Source: Actinomycetota bacterium
GTDB lineage: Bacteria > Actinomycetota > Acidimicrobiia > Acidimicrobiales > Ilumatobacteraceae
Length of the DNA: 22,339 nucleotides
Direction: 5' to 3'
Assembly (NCBI GenBank): GCA_018882725.1
Contig: VERK01000012.1
Coordinates: 1-22,339, forward strand
Part shown: in pieces, positions 1-7,669 of the stretch
Layout of the letters: each line of letters begins with the position of its first letter
Numbering within the stretch: the first letter of the stretch is position 1
Made by a program: the position numbers and the translations under genes
Notes under the pieces: model-generated
The model's input: only the letters and a program-made list of their open reading frames with translations
Database searches by the model: none
What the model was told of the DNA's origin: nothing

Positions 1-794
1 GTCCACGACTGCACACGTGTGACCTGACCACCTTGCACGTAGAACGTCTCACCGTTGAACTCGCAGGCGGCCGACGAGAGATAGGCGACGAGGGGGCTCA
101 CGTTGGCCGGATCCCACATGTCGAACGCGCCTTCCTTGGGCGCCATCACGTCTTCGAGACCCGGCGTGGCGAGGGTGAGACGCGTGCGGGCGGCCGGCGC
201 GATCGAGTTGCTCTTCACGTTGTAGCGGGCCAACTCCTTGGCACAGATCTGGCTGAAGGTGGCGATCCCCGACTTGGCCGCGCCGTAGTTGGTCTGACCG
301 GGATTGGAGAACAGACCCGACGTGCTCGAGGTGTGCACGACGTTGCGCGGCTTGGTGACACCGTTCTTCGCCTGCTCGCGCCAATAAGCAGCGGCGTGGC
401 GTGTGGGTGCGAAGTGTCCCTTGAGGTGCACGGCGATCACGGCGTCCCACTCGGCTTCGGTCATGTTCACGAGAACACGGTCGCGAAGGATGCCGGCATT
501 GTTCACGAGGATGTCGAGGTCGCCGAACGTCTCGATGGCCTGATCGATCATGCGCTTGGCGCCGTCCCAATCGGCAACGTTGTCGGTGTTGACGATGGCG
601 TCTCCACCCATCGCCTTGATGTCGGCCACGGTCTGCTGGGCCGGCGTCATGTCGGAACCGGTGCCGTCGTTGGCGCCACCCAAGTCGTTCACCACGACCT
701 TGGCTCCTTCGGCGGCGAACAACAACGCGTGCTCTCGTCCGAGGCCGCGGCCGGCTCCGGTGATGATCGCTACTCGTCCGTCCAGTGCACCCAT
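1..794 (-). CDS. Short-chain dehydrogenase/reductase, C-terminus cut by window edge
   Basis: NAD(P)-dependent oxidoreductase of the classical SDR family; 264 residues are visible and the reading frame is still open at base 1. The Rossmann motif TGAGRGLG lies at residues 12-19, NNAG at 98-101, the catalytic Ser at about 157 and the YGAAK catalytic Tyr/Lys at 170/174. The N-terminal wording (GRGLGREHALLFAAEGAKVV) and the long insert after the second strand resemble the dehydrogenase half of peroxisomal multifunctional enzyme 2, so a 3-hydroxyacyl-CoA substrate is a reasonable guess but not proven. The ATG is preceded by AGGAG (801-805 on the minus strand) at 6-nt spacing, which fixes the start. 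It lies 111 bp downstream of the PASTA gene on the same strand and probably has its own promoter. Confidence 0.9.
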   Translation of the reverse strand, partial: MGALDGRVAIITGAGRGLGREHALLFAAEGAKVVVNDLGGANDGTGSDMTPAQQTVADIKAMGGDAIVNTDNVADWDGAKRMIDQAIETFGDLDILVNNAGILRDRVLVNMTEAEWDAVIAVHLKGHFAPTRHAAAYWREQAKNGVTKPRNVVHTSSTSGLFSNPGQTNYGAAKSGIATFSQICAKELARYNVKSNSIAPAARTRLTLATPGLEDVMAPKEGAFDMWDPANVSPLVAYLSSAACEFNGETFYVQGGQVTRVQSW

Positions 795-800
795 GACCTA

Positions 801-805
801 CTCCT
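801..805 (-). promoter_or_regulatory. Shine-Dalgarno site of the SDR gene
   Basis: AGGAG on the minus strand, six bases before the ATG at 794. It is one of the few strong Shine-Dalgarno sites in the window and decides the start of this gene. Confidence 0.6.
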
Positions 806-865
806 CGTCGAACTGTCGCGGCGTCACGCCTGCGAACGACCGCGCGTCACGCTCGGCCGCTTTTC

Positions 866-871
866 ACCTTA
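866..871 (-). promoter_or_regulatory. Possible -10 element for the SDR gene
   Basis: TAAGGT on the minus strand lies in the 111-bp gap between the PASTA gene and the SDR gene, about 70 bp before the SDR start. No convincing -35 hexamer is visible. Apart from this and the Shine-Dalgarno site I see nothing in the gap. Confidence 0.25.
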
Positions 872-905
872 GGCAGAGTGGCCCGACGACGCGAAGCCGC
901 GCCGG

Positions 906-2933
906 TCAGCGACCGAAGTAGGCCAGGTCGACCGCGGCACCACGGGGCAACAACTGGCCCGGTGTCACGATCTGACCGTTGTACGCGAGGGCCACGAGGA
1001 CACCATTGGTGTTGCCGGTCACATTGCCCACCACGAGACCGGCATCGGTGATGGCCTGCTTCACCTGTTCGAAGTTGAGACGACGCAGCACCGGGACGGC
1101 CACGACATCGGGACCCTTCGACACGACCACGGAGATCTCGGTGTCGCGCACGACTTGTTCGCCCGCGGCCGGAACCTGCGAGCCGATGGCACCGGCCGGC
1201 ACGTCGATGAAGAACTGATCGTCGAGACGCTTGATGGTGAGGCGCAACTCGGCCAACTTCGCCGTCGCCGCTTCGAGAGTCTGACCCTTCAGATCGGGAA
1301 CGTCGCGCGGGGCCGGTCCCTGCGACACGTACACGTCGATGGTGGTTCCCTTGATCACGTCGTCACCCACAGCGAGATTCGGCTGCTCGGGAACCACCCA
1401 ACGCACGACCACACCGACCGGAACGTCTTCACTCGGTTCTTCCAGAACGTTGGCCTGCAAACCAGCGTTGCCCAGTGCGGTCACGGCGGAAACAGAATCG
1501 AGAGTCGCCAGATCGGGCAGCGGAACCGGCGGCGGGCCGCTCGACACCACGAGGGTGAGGACTCCACTCGACTTCAACGAATCACCGGCCGGAGGTTCGG
1601 TGCGGATGACACGTCCCGCTTCGAAGTCTTCGCTGAACTCTTCGATTCGCTCGATGTCCCAGCCGTACTCGGTGATGGAGTTGGCGGCTTGACCCTCGGT
1701 CAGATTGGCAAGGATCGGAATCTCGCGACCGTTGTCGGTGATCCAGCGATAGGCGAAGAAGCCGCCGACGACCAACACCAATGCCGCAGTCGCCGCGATG
1801 ATCCATCGCGCGACCAACGGCTTGTCGTCATCGTCATCGTCGTCGACGTCGACAGCGGGAATCGGGGCCAACATTTCGGTGTCGGCCCTGATGACCAGAT
1901 CACCGACAGCCGTGGGGATGTCGCGGGAAATCGTCGACGACGCAGCACTCGCCGGCACCGCCGTCGACTCGGACGTCGGCATCGATGCGAACTCGCTCGG
2001 ACGCGCGACATCGATCGTCGGATCGACATCCAACGAGGGAACGAGGATCTCTCCGGTCGCATCGGACACCACAAGAGGAAGTGATTCGGGGCGCGGCATG
2101 GTGGAGGCCGACTGCACGAGAGCGCGTCCCATCTCGGCGGCGCTCGAGCGCTCCTCGGGCTGCGCGCGACCGGCCTTTTCGAGCACCGAAGCCAATGCAC
2201 CGAGATCGGCGGACACTGGGAACAAACGGTCGATGCGCGACGAGAGCGTGGCCACCACCGAGTCGGTCACGAATGGAACTGAGCCGGTGACGGCTTCCAC
2301 CAACACGAGCGCCAGCGCGTAGACATCGGTCTTCTCGTCGAACGGCTGCGCTTCGGCTTGTTCGGGCGACGCATAACGCGCACGCTCGGGTGACACCGCC
2401 GACGGGACCGACCACGCCACCTCGGCCGAGGGCGCGGCAATACCCAGGTCGGCGACCACGACTCGTTGATTTTCCGAGAACATGATCGCGGAGGGGCGCA
2501 GATCGAGATGCACGATGCCGCGACGATGCGCGCGGTCGAGAGCGCGACACACGTCGACACCCACCACCACCGCCTGGGACGGCGTGAGCAAGCGACCGCG
2601 ATCGAGCATGTCTTGGAGCGTTCCGCCGAGTGGTCGTTCACTCGCCACGTACACCATGCGGTGACCGGCCACGTCGGCTCGACCGGCTGACAACACAGCG
2701 GCCACGGTCGGGTGATTGATGGAAGCCACCATTCGCGCCTGCTCGAGCACCGCGTCGCCGATGGACGCCGACGTCTCGGGGGTGAACAGTCGCACGTGAA
2801 CCGAGCGCCTTTCACGGGTGTCGACCGCGACGAACGTGCTCGACTGCGTGGACGGCGAGACCAGACGCTCGAGCCGGAAACGGCTGTCGATGGTGGTGCC
2901 GACGAGTTCGAGCGGATCGACGACCCCAGACAT
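906..2933 (-). CDS. PASTA-domain receptor with degenerate Ser/Thr kinase domain (probable pseudokinase)
   Basis: 675 residues. A Hanks-type kinase fold spans about 17-275, a low-complexity cytosolic linker about 276-361, a run of acidic residues 362-370, one membrane helix about 377-398, and four extracytoplasmic PASTA repeats about 404-466, 470-539, 543-607 and 611-673. This is the PknB/StkP layout, in which PASTA repeats sense peptidoglycan. The kinase core is eroded: the glycine loop reads SPSTQSSTF (26-34) with no Gly, the beta-3 Lys is Arg48, the helix-C Glu position appears to be Gln65, and HRDxKPxN reads HLDLRPSA with Asp144 kept, Lys replaced by Arg146 and Asn by Ala149. DFG reads DLG (Asp162 kept) and the SPEQ segment is intact (189-192). 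Binding or scaffolding is therefore more likely than normal phosphotransfer. The ATG at 2933 was chosen because the kinase domain begins 16 residues later and a TAGTTT hexamer lies just upstream; the open frame extends further but without homology. Confidence 0.88.
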   Translation of the reverse strand: MSGVVDPLELVGTTIDSRFRLERLVSPSTQSSTFVAVDTRERRSVHVRLFTPETSASIGDAVLEQARMVASINHPTVAAVLSAGRADVAGHRMVYVASERPLGGTLQDMLDRGRLLTPSQAVVVGVDVCRALDRAHRRGIVHLDLRPSAIMFSENQRVVVADLGIAAPSAEVAWSVPSAVSPERARYASPEQAEAQPFDEKTDVYALALVLVEAVTGSVPFVTDSVVATLSSRIDRLFPVSADLGALASVLEKAGRAQPEERSSAAEMGRALVQSASTMPRPESLPLVVSDATGEILVPSLDVDPTIDVARPSEFASMPTSESTAVPASAASSTISRDIPTAVGDLVIRADTEMLAPIPAVDVDDDDDDDKPLVARWIIAATAALVLVVGGFFAYRWITDNGREIPILANLTEGQAANSITEYGWDIERIEEFSEDFEAGRVIRTEPPAGDSLKSSGVLTLVVSSGPPPVPLPDLATLDSVSAVTALGNAGLQANVLEEPSEDVPVGVVVRWVVPEQPNLAVGDDVIKGTTIDVYVSQGPAPRDVPDLKGQTLEAATAKLAELRLTIKRLDDQFFIDVPAGAIGSQVPAAGEQVVRDTEISVVVSKGPDVVAVPVLRRLNFEQVKQAITDAGLVVGNVTGNTNGVLVALAYNGQIVTPGQLLPRGAAVDLAYFGR

Positions 2934-2941
2934 GGGGTGAA

Positions 2942-2947
2942 AAACTA
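2942..2947 (-). promoter_or_regulatory. Candidate -10 element of the PASTA gene
   Basis: TAGTTT on the minus strand ends 8 bp before the ATG at 2933, so transcription would begin at or within a few bases of the start codon. It sits in the 102-bp divergent gap shared with the gene at 3036. Confidence 0.4.
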
Positions 2948-3023
2948 GCCGTCGCGACAACGTGTGTGACCAGCGGCGACCGAGTTCACGCTGGTGCGTT
3001 GTGGAAAACCTGGTCAACACGGC

Positions 3024-3029
3024 GAAACT
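3024..3029 (+). promoter_or_regulatory. Weak candidate -10 element of the divergent membrane-anchored protein
   Basis: GAAACT keeps the second-position A and sixth-position T of a -10 box and ends 6 bp before the GTG at 3036. The spacing is the same as at better examples in this window, but the hexamer itself is poor. Confidence 0.2.
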
Positions 3030-3035
3030 GATCAC

Positions 3036-3551
3036 GTGGCGAGTGATGAATCCACTGAAGTGAGCACGACACGTCGGCGTCGTCGTCCCAATCGAGAGTT
3101 GCTCCTCATCAGCCTCGCGGCTGGCGCCGGGCTCTTCTTGGTGATCGCCGGATTCCTGTCGGCCACCACCGGTCGTGATCTCCTCGATTATCCCGAAGCC
3201 ATCGTCGACATCTCTCCTGCCCCGAACGATCGGCAGGTGCTCTCGCAAACCGAGATCTCGGTCGATCTGCAAGACGGTTACGAGGCGGTGATCGTGCTCG
3301 ACGGCATCGAGATTCCGACGTCACGTCTCGAAGACATCGCCGGCGGGCTCCCCGAACCGGGCCAGCAAATCGACTTGCCACCCACCGCGATCTACGACCA
3401 GGGCAACTCGCTCATTCGGTTCGAGCCGCGAGACGGAGCAGTGATCGAGTCCTACTCGGTGGGTCGCCACCAGGTGACGGTGATCTTCTGGAAGATCGAG
3501 GACGGCCGCAACACCGCGCGCTCGTACTCGTGGTCGTTCGAAGTTCTCTGA
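3036..3551 (+). CDS. Membrane-anchored extracytoplasmic protein of unknown function
   Basis: 171 residues from the GTG chosen here. A basic segment (RRRRRPNR, 13-20) is followed by one hydrophobic helix at about 21-43, giving an N-in, C-out topology with some 125 residues outside the membrane. The outer part is rich in predicted beta strands, with a start (VDISPAPNDRQV) and spacing reminiscent of Ig-like domains; that is an impression, not a recognised family. It is divergent from the PASTA receptor across about 100 bp, so the two may be co-regulated, and it ends 7 bp from the ligA stop. An alternative GTG at 3060 would remove eight residues, and an in-frame ATG at 2994 would add fourteen; no start has a good Shine-Dalgarno site. 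Confidence 0.7.
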   Translation: MASDESTEVSTTRRRRRPNRELLLISLAAGAGLFLVIAGFLSATTGRDLLDYPEAIVDISPAPNDRQVLSQTEISVDLQDGYEAVIVLDGIEIPTSRLEDIAGGLPEPGQQIDLPPTAIYDQGNSLIRFEPRDGAVIESYSVGRHQVTVIFWKIEDGRNTARSYSWSFEVL

Positions 3552-3558
3552 CCGATCG

Positions 3559-5640
3559 TTACGCCGGGAGCTCGCCCGTCTCGAGCAACTGAACGAAACC
3601 TGCTTCGTCGAGCATCGGCACACCCAGTTCCTCGGCCTTGGTCACCTTGCTCGCACCGGGTTCACGACCAACCACCACCGCGAAGGTCTTGGCCGACACC
3701 GAGCCCGGACTCTTGCCACCACGATCCTTGATGGCTCGTTCGGCGCCATCGCGATCGAAACCGTCGAGAGTGCCGGTGACGACCACTGCTTTGCCCGCGA
3801 GAACCTGCGGAGCGCGCGACACTTCCACGTTGCCGAAGTCGACACCGGCTCGACGCAACTTCTCGATGAACTCCTTGCTGTCGGGCCGCTCGAACCACGA
3901 CGTGATGGACGCGGCGATCACGTCGCCCACACCGTCGACGGTCGCCAGGTCGTCCTGCGACGCGTTCATCACACCATCGAGTGAGCCGAAGGCTCGGGCC
4001 AGCGCTTCGGATGCCGACGGACCGAGATGTTTCACACCCAGTGCGGTGAGCAGTTTGGGCAGTGGTCGCGTCTTCGAACCATCGATGGCCGCCAGCAGTT
4101 TCTCGGCGCTCAGCCGACCGAAGCCTTCGAGCGTGAGCAGTTGCTCGACATCGAGGAAGTAGATGTCGCCCGGGTCGGACACCAAACCGGCATCGGACAA
4201 CTGGAAGACCGTGCGTTCACCCAGACCTTCGATGTCCATCGCCCCACGCGACGCGAAGTAAATGATGCGCTGGTCGCGTTGATTCGGACAACCCGGTTCG
4301 ACGCACCGCGTGTCGGACTCACCCTCGGTGCGGCTGAGTGTGCTCTGAAGCGGGCACGGGCACTTGGTGGGGAACTTCCACGGTTTGGATGCTTTGGGGC
4401 GTAACGACAGGACCGGTCCGACCACTTCGGGAATCACGTCGCCGGCTTTGCGAACGATCACGGTGTCACCGGGACGGACGTCTTTCAATCGCACTTGGTC
4501 TTCGTTGTGCAAGGTAGCCATGCCCACGGTGGAGCCGCCCACGAACACCGGTTGCAGAACCGCGAAGGGTGTGGCCCGACCGGTGCGACCGATCGATACC
4601 TGGATGTCGTCGAGGATCGTGGTGCGTTCTTCGGGTGGGAACTTAAACGCGATGGCCCACCGCGGAGCACGAGCTGTGAATCCGAGAGCCTCACGCTGCG
4701 CGAGATCGTCGAGTTTGACCACCGCTCCGTCGATTTCGTATCCGAGTTGATGGCGGTTCTCCTGCCAGTCACGGCAATAGGCCTCGACCTCGGCGAGTGA
4801 ATCGACCACACGAATGTTCGGATTGACGGGGAATCCGAGCGCCGACAGGAAGTCGAGGGTGTCGTGGTGACTCGCGAACTCGGGACCACCCACCACCTCG
4901 CCGACCTGGTACGCCCAGAACGCGAGCCCGCGTGACGCCGTGACCGCGGAGTCCTTCTGTCGCAGACTGCCGGCTCCGGCGTTACGAGGATTCACCGGCA
5001 CCGGCTCGGGCTTCTTGCCCGCGCTCACTCGCTCGGCGTTCTCGAGTTCTTTGGCGGCGCGCAACCTTTCGAACGCGTCGATGGGTAGGTACACCTCACC
5101 GCGCACTTCGAGAACGTCGGGAAGATCGAGCCGCGAAGGCAGCGACTTCGGAACGTTCGCGATGGTGGCGACGTTCGCCGTGACGTCCTCGCCCACCCGA
5201 CCGTCGCCGCGGGTGGCCGCCTGTACGAGTCGACCTTGTTCGTACCGCAGACTCACGGCCAAGCCGTCGATCTTGAGTTCGACGCAATAACGAACGTCGG
5301 CGTCGTCGCCCAGGCCCTTGAGCACTCGCTCGCCCCAGGCCCGCAGTTCGTCGACGTCCATGGCGTTGTCGAGGCTCGTCATGGGAATGCGATGCTCGAC
5401 CGGCGCGAACGCTTCGCTGATGTCGCCCCCCACGAGCAGAGTGGGTGAATCGGCCGTCACCAACTCGGGATGCAAAGCCTCGAGCTCTTCGAGTTCACGC
5501 ACCATTTGGTCGTACTCGGCATCGGCGATCTCGGGTTGCGCCAGGGTGTGATACAGCCGGCGATGGCGATTGATGGTGTCGCGCAGAGCGATCATGCGAT
5601 CGCGGACCGACGAGTCGGCGCTGCGCTTCTTCGCGGCCAT
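3559..5640 (-). CDS. ligA: NAD-dependent DNA ligase LigA
   Basis: Seals nicks in duplex DNA using NAD+ in replication and repair. It has 693 residues, normal for the family. The N-terminal Ia domain includes the YH and DAEYDQ motifs (about 30-45). The adenylated Lys is K123 in KIDG. The OB fold follows, then a zinc finger with Cys427, Cys429, Cys446 and Cys451, helix-hairpin-helix repeats, and a C-terminal BRCT domain beginning near GKAVVVTGTL. The first zinc pair is Cys-Pro-Cys with one residue between the cysteines instead of the usual two. The ATG at 5640 lies six bases after a TACAAT hexamer with no Shine-Dalgarno site, suggesting a leaderless message. The MetE-like gene ends 32 bp upstream on the same strand, a pairing I recall from Mycobacterium. 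Confidence 0.97.
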   Translation of the reverse strand: MAAKKRSADSSVRDRMIALRDTINRHRRLYHTLAQPEIADAEYDQMVRELEELEALHPELVTADSPTLLVGGDISEAFAPVEHRIPMTSLDNAMDVDELRAWGERVLKGLGDDADVRYCVELKIDGLAVSLRYEQGRLVQAATRGDGRVGEDVTANVATIANVPKSLPSRLDLPDVLEVRGEVYLPIDAFERLRAAKELENAERVSAGKKPEPVPVNPRNAGAGSLRQKDSAVTASRGLAFWAYQVGEVVGGPEFASHHDTLDFLSALGFPVNPNIRVVDSLAEVEAYCRDWQENRHQLGYEIDGAVVKLDDLAQREALGFTARAPRWAIAFKFPPEERTTILDDIQVSIGRTGRATPFAVLQPVFVGGSTVGMATLHNEDQVRLKDVRPGDTVIVRKAGDVIPEVVGPVLSLRPKASKPWKFPTKCPCPLQSTLSRTEGESDTRCVEPGCPNQRDQRIIYFASRGAMDIEGLGERTVFQLSDAGLVSDPGDIYFLDVEQLLTLEGFGRLSAEKLLAAIDGSKTRPLPKLLTALGVKHLGPSASEALARAFGSLDGVMNASQDDLATVDGVGDVIAASITSWFERPDSKEFIEKLRRAGVDFGNVEVSRAPQVLAGKAVVVTGTLDGFDRDGAERAIKDRGGKSPGSVSAKTFAVVVGREPGASKVTKAEELGVPMLDEAGFVQLLETGELPA

Positions 5641-5646
5641 ACCCGG

Positions 5647-5652
5647 ATTGTA
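5647..5652 (-). promoter_or_regulatory. -10 element of ligA, leaderless configuration
   Basis: TACAAT on the minus strand, then exactly six bases, then the ATG of ligA. This is a near-consensus hexamer (5 of 6) in a G+C-rich 32-bp gap. The expected transcription start falls on or next to the A of the start codon. No good -35 was found. Confidence 0.6.
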
Positions 5653-5672
5653 CGACCGGGCTGTGGTGCGAC

Positions 5673-6689
5673 CTAGGCGCCGACCGAGAACTGAGCGCTC
5701 AGCGCTTGAGTGCGCACCCGCTCGCCCACTTCGGCCACGTGGCGCATGATGATCGCCGCGCTGTCGTGGCTGTGCAGCGCGAGACCGCACACCGGCGTCA
5801 CGAGCGCCTGGCGGCGCAGCTTGAGCGGATCGCAGCCGGCCTCGGTGAGCGAACACCACACCGACGCCAACTTCTTCCACCAACGCTCCGATGTGGTGCC
5901 GATCGGACCGTCGGTGGGAACCACGCCCCATGCGACCCAGCCGCCACCGTTGACGAAACGCGTGAGTTCGATGGCCGACTCGGTGATGCGTTCGGAAACC
6001 GGGACACTGAGGATTTGTGGTCCGGCGGCCAGGAGCGGTGCCAACGGAACGTCGGCACAACTGTGCAATCCCACCAACGCATCACGCTCGACGACGGCGA
6101 GTGCACCCGACATCAAGTCGATCGCGGTGTCGGGTGCGATGGGAAACGACTCGTCGTACAGATCACCGAGATCGGGCTCGTCGAGAACGACCACCTGCGG
6201 GCAGTCGGGCAGGGCTGAACCGATCGTGTCGGCTACCACGCGCACGTGATGACGAACCGTTCGCACGGCCACGTCGAAGGCGAGGTGCGCCGGTACGCCA
6301 AGGCGCATCAACGCCTGGCCCACCGTCACGGGTCCGGTGAACTGCCACTTGATCGGACCCGAGTGATCGGACATCCGTGCGAGGAACGAACGCAAACCAC
6401 CGAACGAATCGTTGTTGGTGTCGGTGCGCACGGTCGCCAGCGGATCGACCAGCGACGTGTCGACGAGAAGAGATCCGTATTGGCCCAGGCTGATGCCGCG
6501 AATGCCAACCACGGCCTGCGCGATCATTCCTTCGGCCGGCGACCGACGCGGAACGGTGGGGACACAGGGCAGGTCAGGGCAGGTGGCGAGAGAGAACTCC
6601 GCCGCTTCCCGGGCGTCACGATGCGGCAGGCTGCCGATCATCGTGGCCACGCCACCGGTGAGCACGTTCAACGTGCTGGATCCAGACAC
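5673..6689 (-). CDS. Stand-alone MetE/UROD-superfamily protein (cobalamin-independent methionine synthase-like)
   Basis: 338 residues from a GTG start, about the size of only the catalytic C-terminal half of MetE. The opening TMIGSLPHRDAREA (16-29) is typical of the family, as are VLDEPDLGD (168-176), LHSC with His209 and Cys211, and TPVCGLA with Cys301. His, Cys and distal Cys match three of the four zinc ligands of MetE, and Glu233 is suitably placed to be the fourth. Methyl transfer to a thiol is therefore plausible, but the N-terminal folate-binding half is absent, so the methyl donor is unknown. It lies between mnmA and ligA, as I recall for the unassigned Mycobacterium gene Rv3015c. A G-rich Shine-Dalgarno stretch lies 8 nt before the GTG, within a possible hairpin. 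Confidence 0.8.
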   Translation of the reverse strand: MSGSSTLNVLTGGVATMIGSLPHRDAREAAEFSLATCPDLPCVPTVPRRSPAEGMIAQAVVGIRGISLGQYGSLLVDTSLVDPLATVRTDTNNDSFGGLRSFLARMSDHSGPIKWQFTGPVTVGQALMRLGVPAHLAFDVAVRTVRHHVRVVADTIGSALPDCPQVVVLDEPDLGDLYDESFPIAPDTAIDLMSGALAVVERDALVGLHSCADVPLAPLLAAGPQILSVPVSERITESAIELTRFVNGGGWVAWGVVPTDGPIGTTSERWWKKLASVWCSLTEAGCDPLKLRRQALVTPVCGLALHSHDSAAIIMRHVAEVGERVRTQALSAQFSVGA

Positions 6690-6693
6690 TTCG

Positions 6694-6708
6694 TTTTCCC
6701 CCTCGGGG
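6694..6708 (-). promoter_or_regulatory. Shine-Dalgarno site of the MetE-like gene within a possible small hairpin
   Basis: On the minus strand the leader reads CCCC, then GAG, then GGGGG, then AAAA. The G-run is the ribosome-binding site, 8 nt before the GTG at 6689, and can pair with the CCCC just before it around a 3-nt loop. It could damp translation, but the stem is only four pairs. Confidence 0.3.
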
Positions 6709-6793
6709 TATGTCGTATCAAAGTGGGCGAAGTCGTCACGAATCGGATCACACGGTTTGGTCGTGGCGACGCCGACGGGCCACCCTTATCGAC

Positions 6794-7669
6794 GTGGACG
6801 GTCAACGCGACTCGATCACGAGCGAACGATCTCCGATCCTCGTGGCGACCCGGGTCTTCGTGTTGGCCCTCGGCCTGTGCGCGCCACTGGTGTCGAATCG
6901 GCTTCAGACTCTCGACGCGGCCGAACGTCTGACCGTGCAGATCACGGTCTGGGCGACGTGGGCGATCATGCTGTTGTGCGTCCTGGTGCCGTCCACCGTG
7001 TCGCTCACGGCCCTGCGACTCGCGGGTCCATTTCACCTCACGGTGTTCTTCGTGCTCGCAGTGTCGAACCCCGACACCGGCGCGATGGTGGCCACTGCGC
7101 TCAGCGCGATCGTGGTGGTCCTGGCACTCTCGGCCGAACTCGGTCACGTGTTCGTTCAGACATCGGCGTACGGCGACGAGAAGCGAGTTCTGCTGCGATG
7201 TCCGCGTGCTCATCTCGCGGTCGTCGTCACGATGTGGGCCCTGTGGGTCGCCAGCGGAATCGTCGGAGTATCGGCACTGGTGAATCGCAGTTGGGTGTTC
7301 GGTGGGATCCTCACCGCCCTCTCGGCACTGGGACTGGTGGCCCTACCGCGCCGATTTCACAGGTATTCACGGCGCTGGCTCGTCTCGGTGCCGGCCGGCA
7401 TCGTCGTACACGATCACGTCGTCCTCGCCGAGACAGCGATGTTCGCCCGGGCCTCGATCAGCGCGACCGCACTCGTGGCCGAAGCCGGTGAGTCAGCCGA
7501 CCTGTCGGGTGGCACGGGCCGACCTTGGCTCGAAATCACCTTGAGTGACTTCGACACCGTGGTGCGCGCGGCCACCCCGTCGACACCAGGTGGATCGGCG
7601 ATTCACGTGAAGTCGTTTCGCATCAGGCCGTCACGCCTGACGTCGGCTACCGACTTGATGACACGGTGA
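6794..7669 (+). CDS. Polytopic membrane protein with cytosolic C-terminal domain, unknown function
   Basis: 291 residues from the GTG chosen here. Hydrophobic helices lie at about 15-33, 47-68, 77-92, 96-115, 140-161 and 168-184, so six membrane spans are likely and both termini should be inside. The last hundred residues are soluble; RRWLVSVPAGIVVHDHVVL (193-211) and WLEITLSDFD (245-254) have the alternating pattern of a small beta domain, perhaps PH-like, which is inference. I do not recognise the family. It is divergent from the MetE-like gene. An in-frame ATG at 6710 would add 28 Arg-rich residues and leave only 20 bp between the two genes, so the later start is preferred. Its last 23 bp overlap the 3' end of mnmA on the other strand. 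Confidence 0.7.
   Translation: MDGQRDSITSERSPILVATRVFVLALGLCAPLVSNRLQTLDAAERLTVQITVWATWAIMLLCVLVPSTVSLTALRLAGPFHLTVFFVLAVSNPDTGAMVATALSAIVVVLALSAELGHVFVQTSAYGDEKRVLLRCPRAHLAVVVTMWALWVASGIVGVSALVNRSWVFGGILTALSALGLVALPRRFHRYSRRWLVSVPAGIVVHDHVVLAETAMFARASISATALVAEAGESADLSGGTGRPWLEITLSDFDTVVRAATPSTPGGSAIHVKSFRIRPSRLTSATDLMTR

Noticed and set aside
890..901. CGCG-AAGC-CGCG inverted repeat after the PASTA gene as a terminator
   Set aside because: The stem is only four pairs and no U-run follows, so an intrinsic terminator cannot be supported. Most convergent gene ends here are 0-8 bp apart or overlap, leaving no room for one.
2934..3272. N-terminal extension of 113 residues on the PASTA gene frame
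   Set aside because: It overlaps the divergent gene at 3036, has no homology, and the kinase domain begins just after the ATG at 2933.
5641..6060. N-terminal extension of the ligA frame
   Set aside because: It lies antiparallel within the frame region of the MetE-like gene, reads as low-complexity Arg-rich sequence, and LigA starts normally at 5640.
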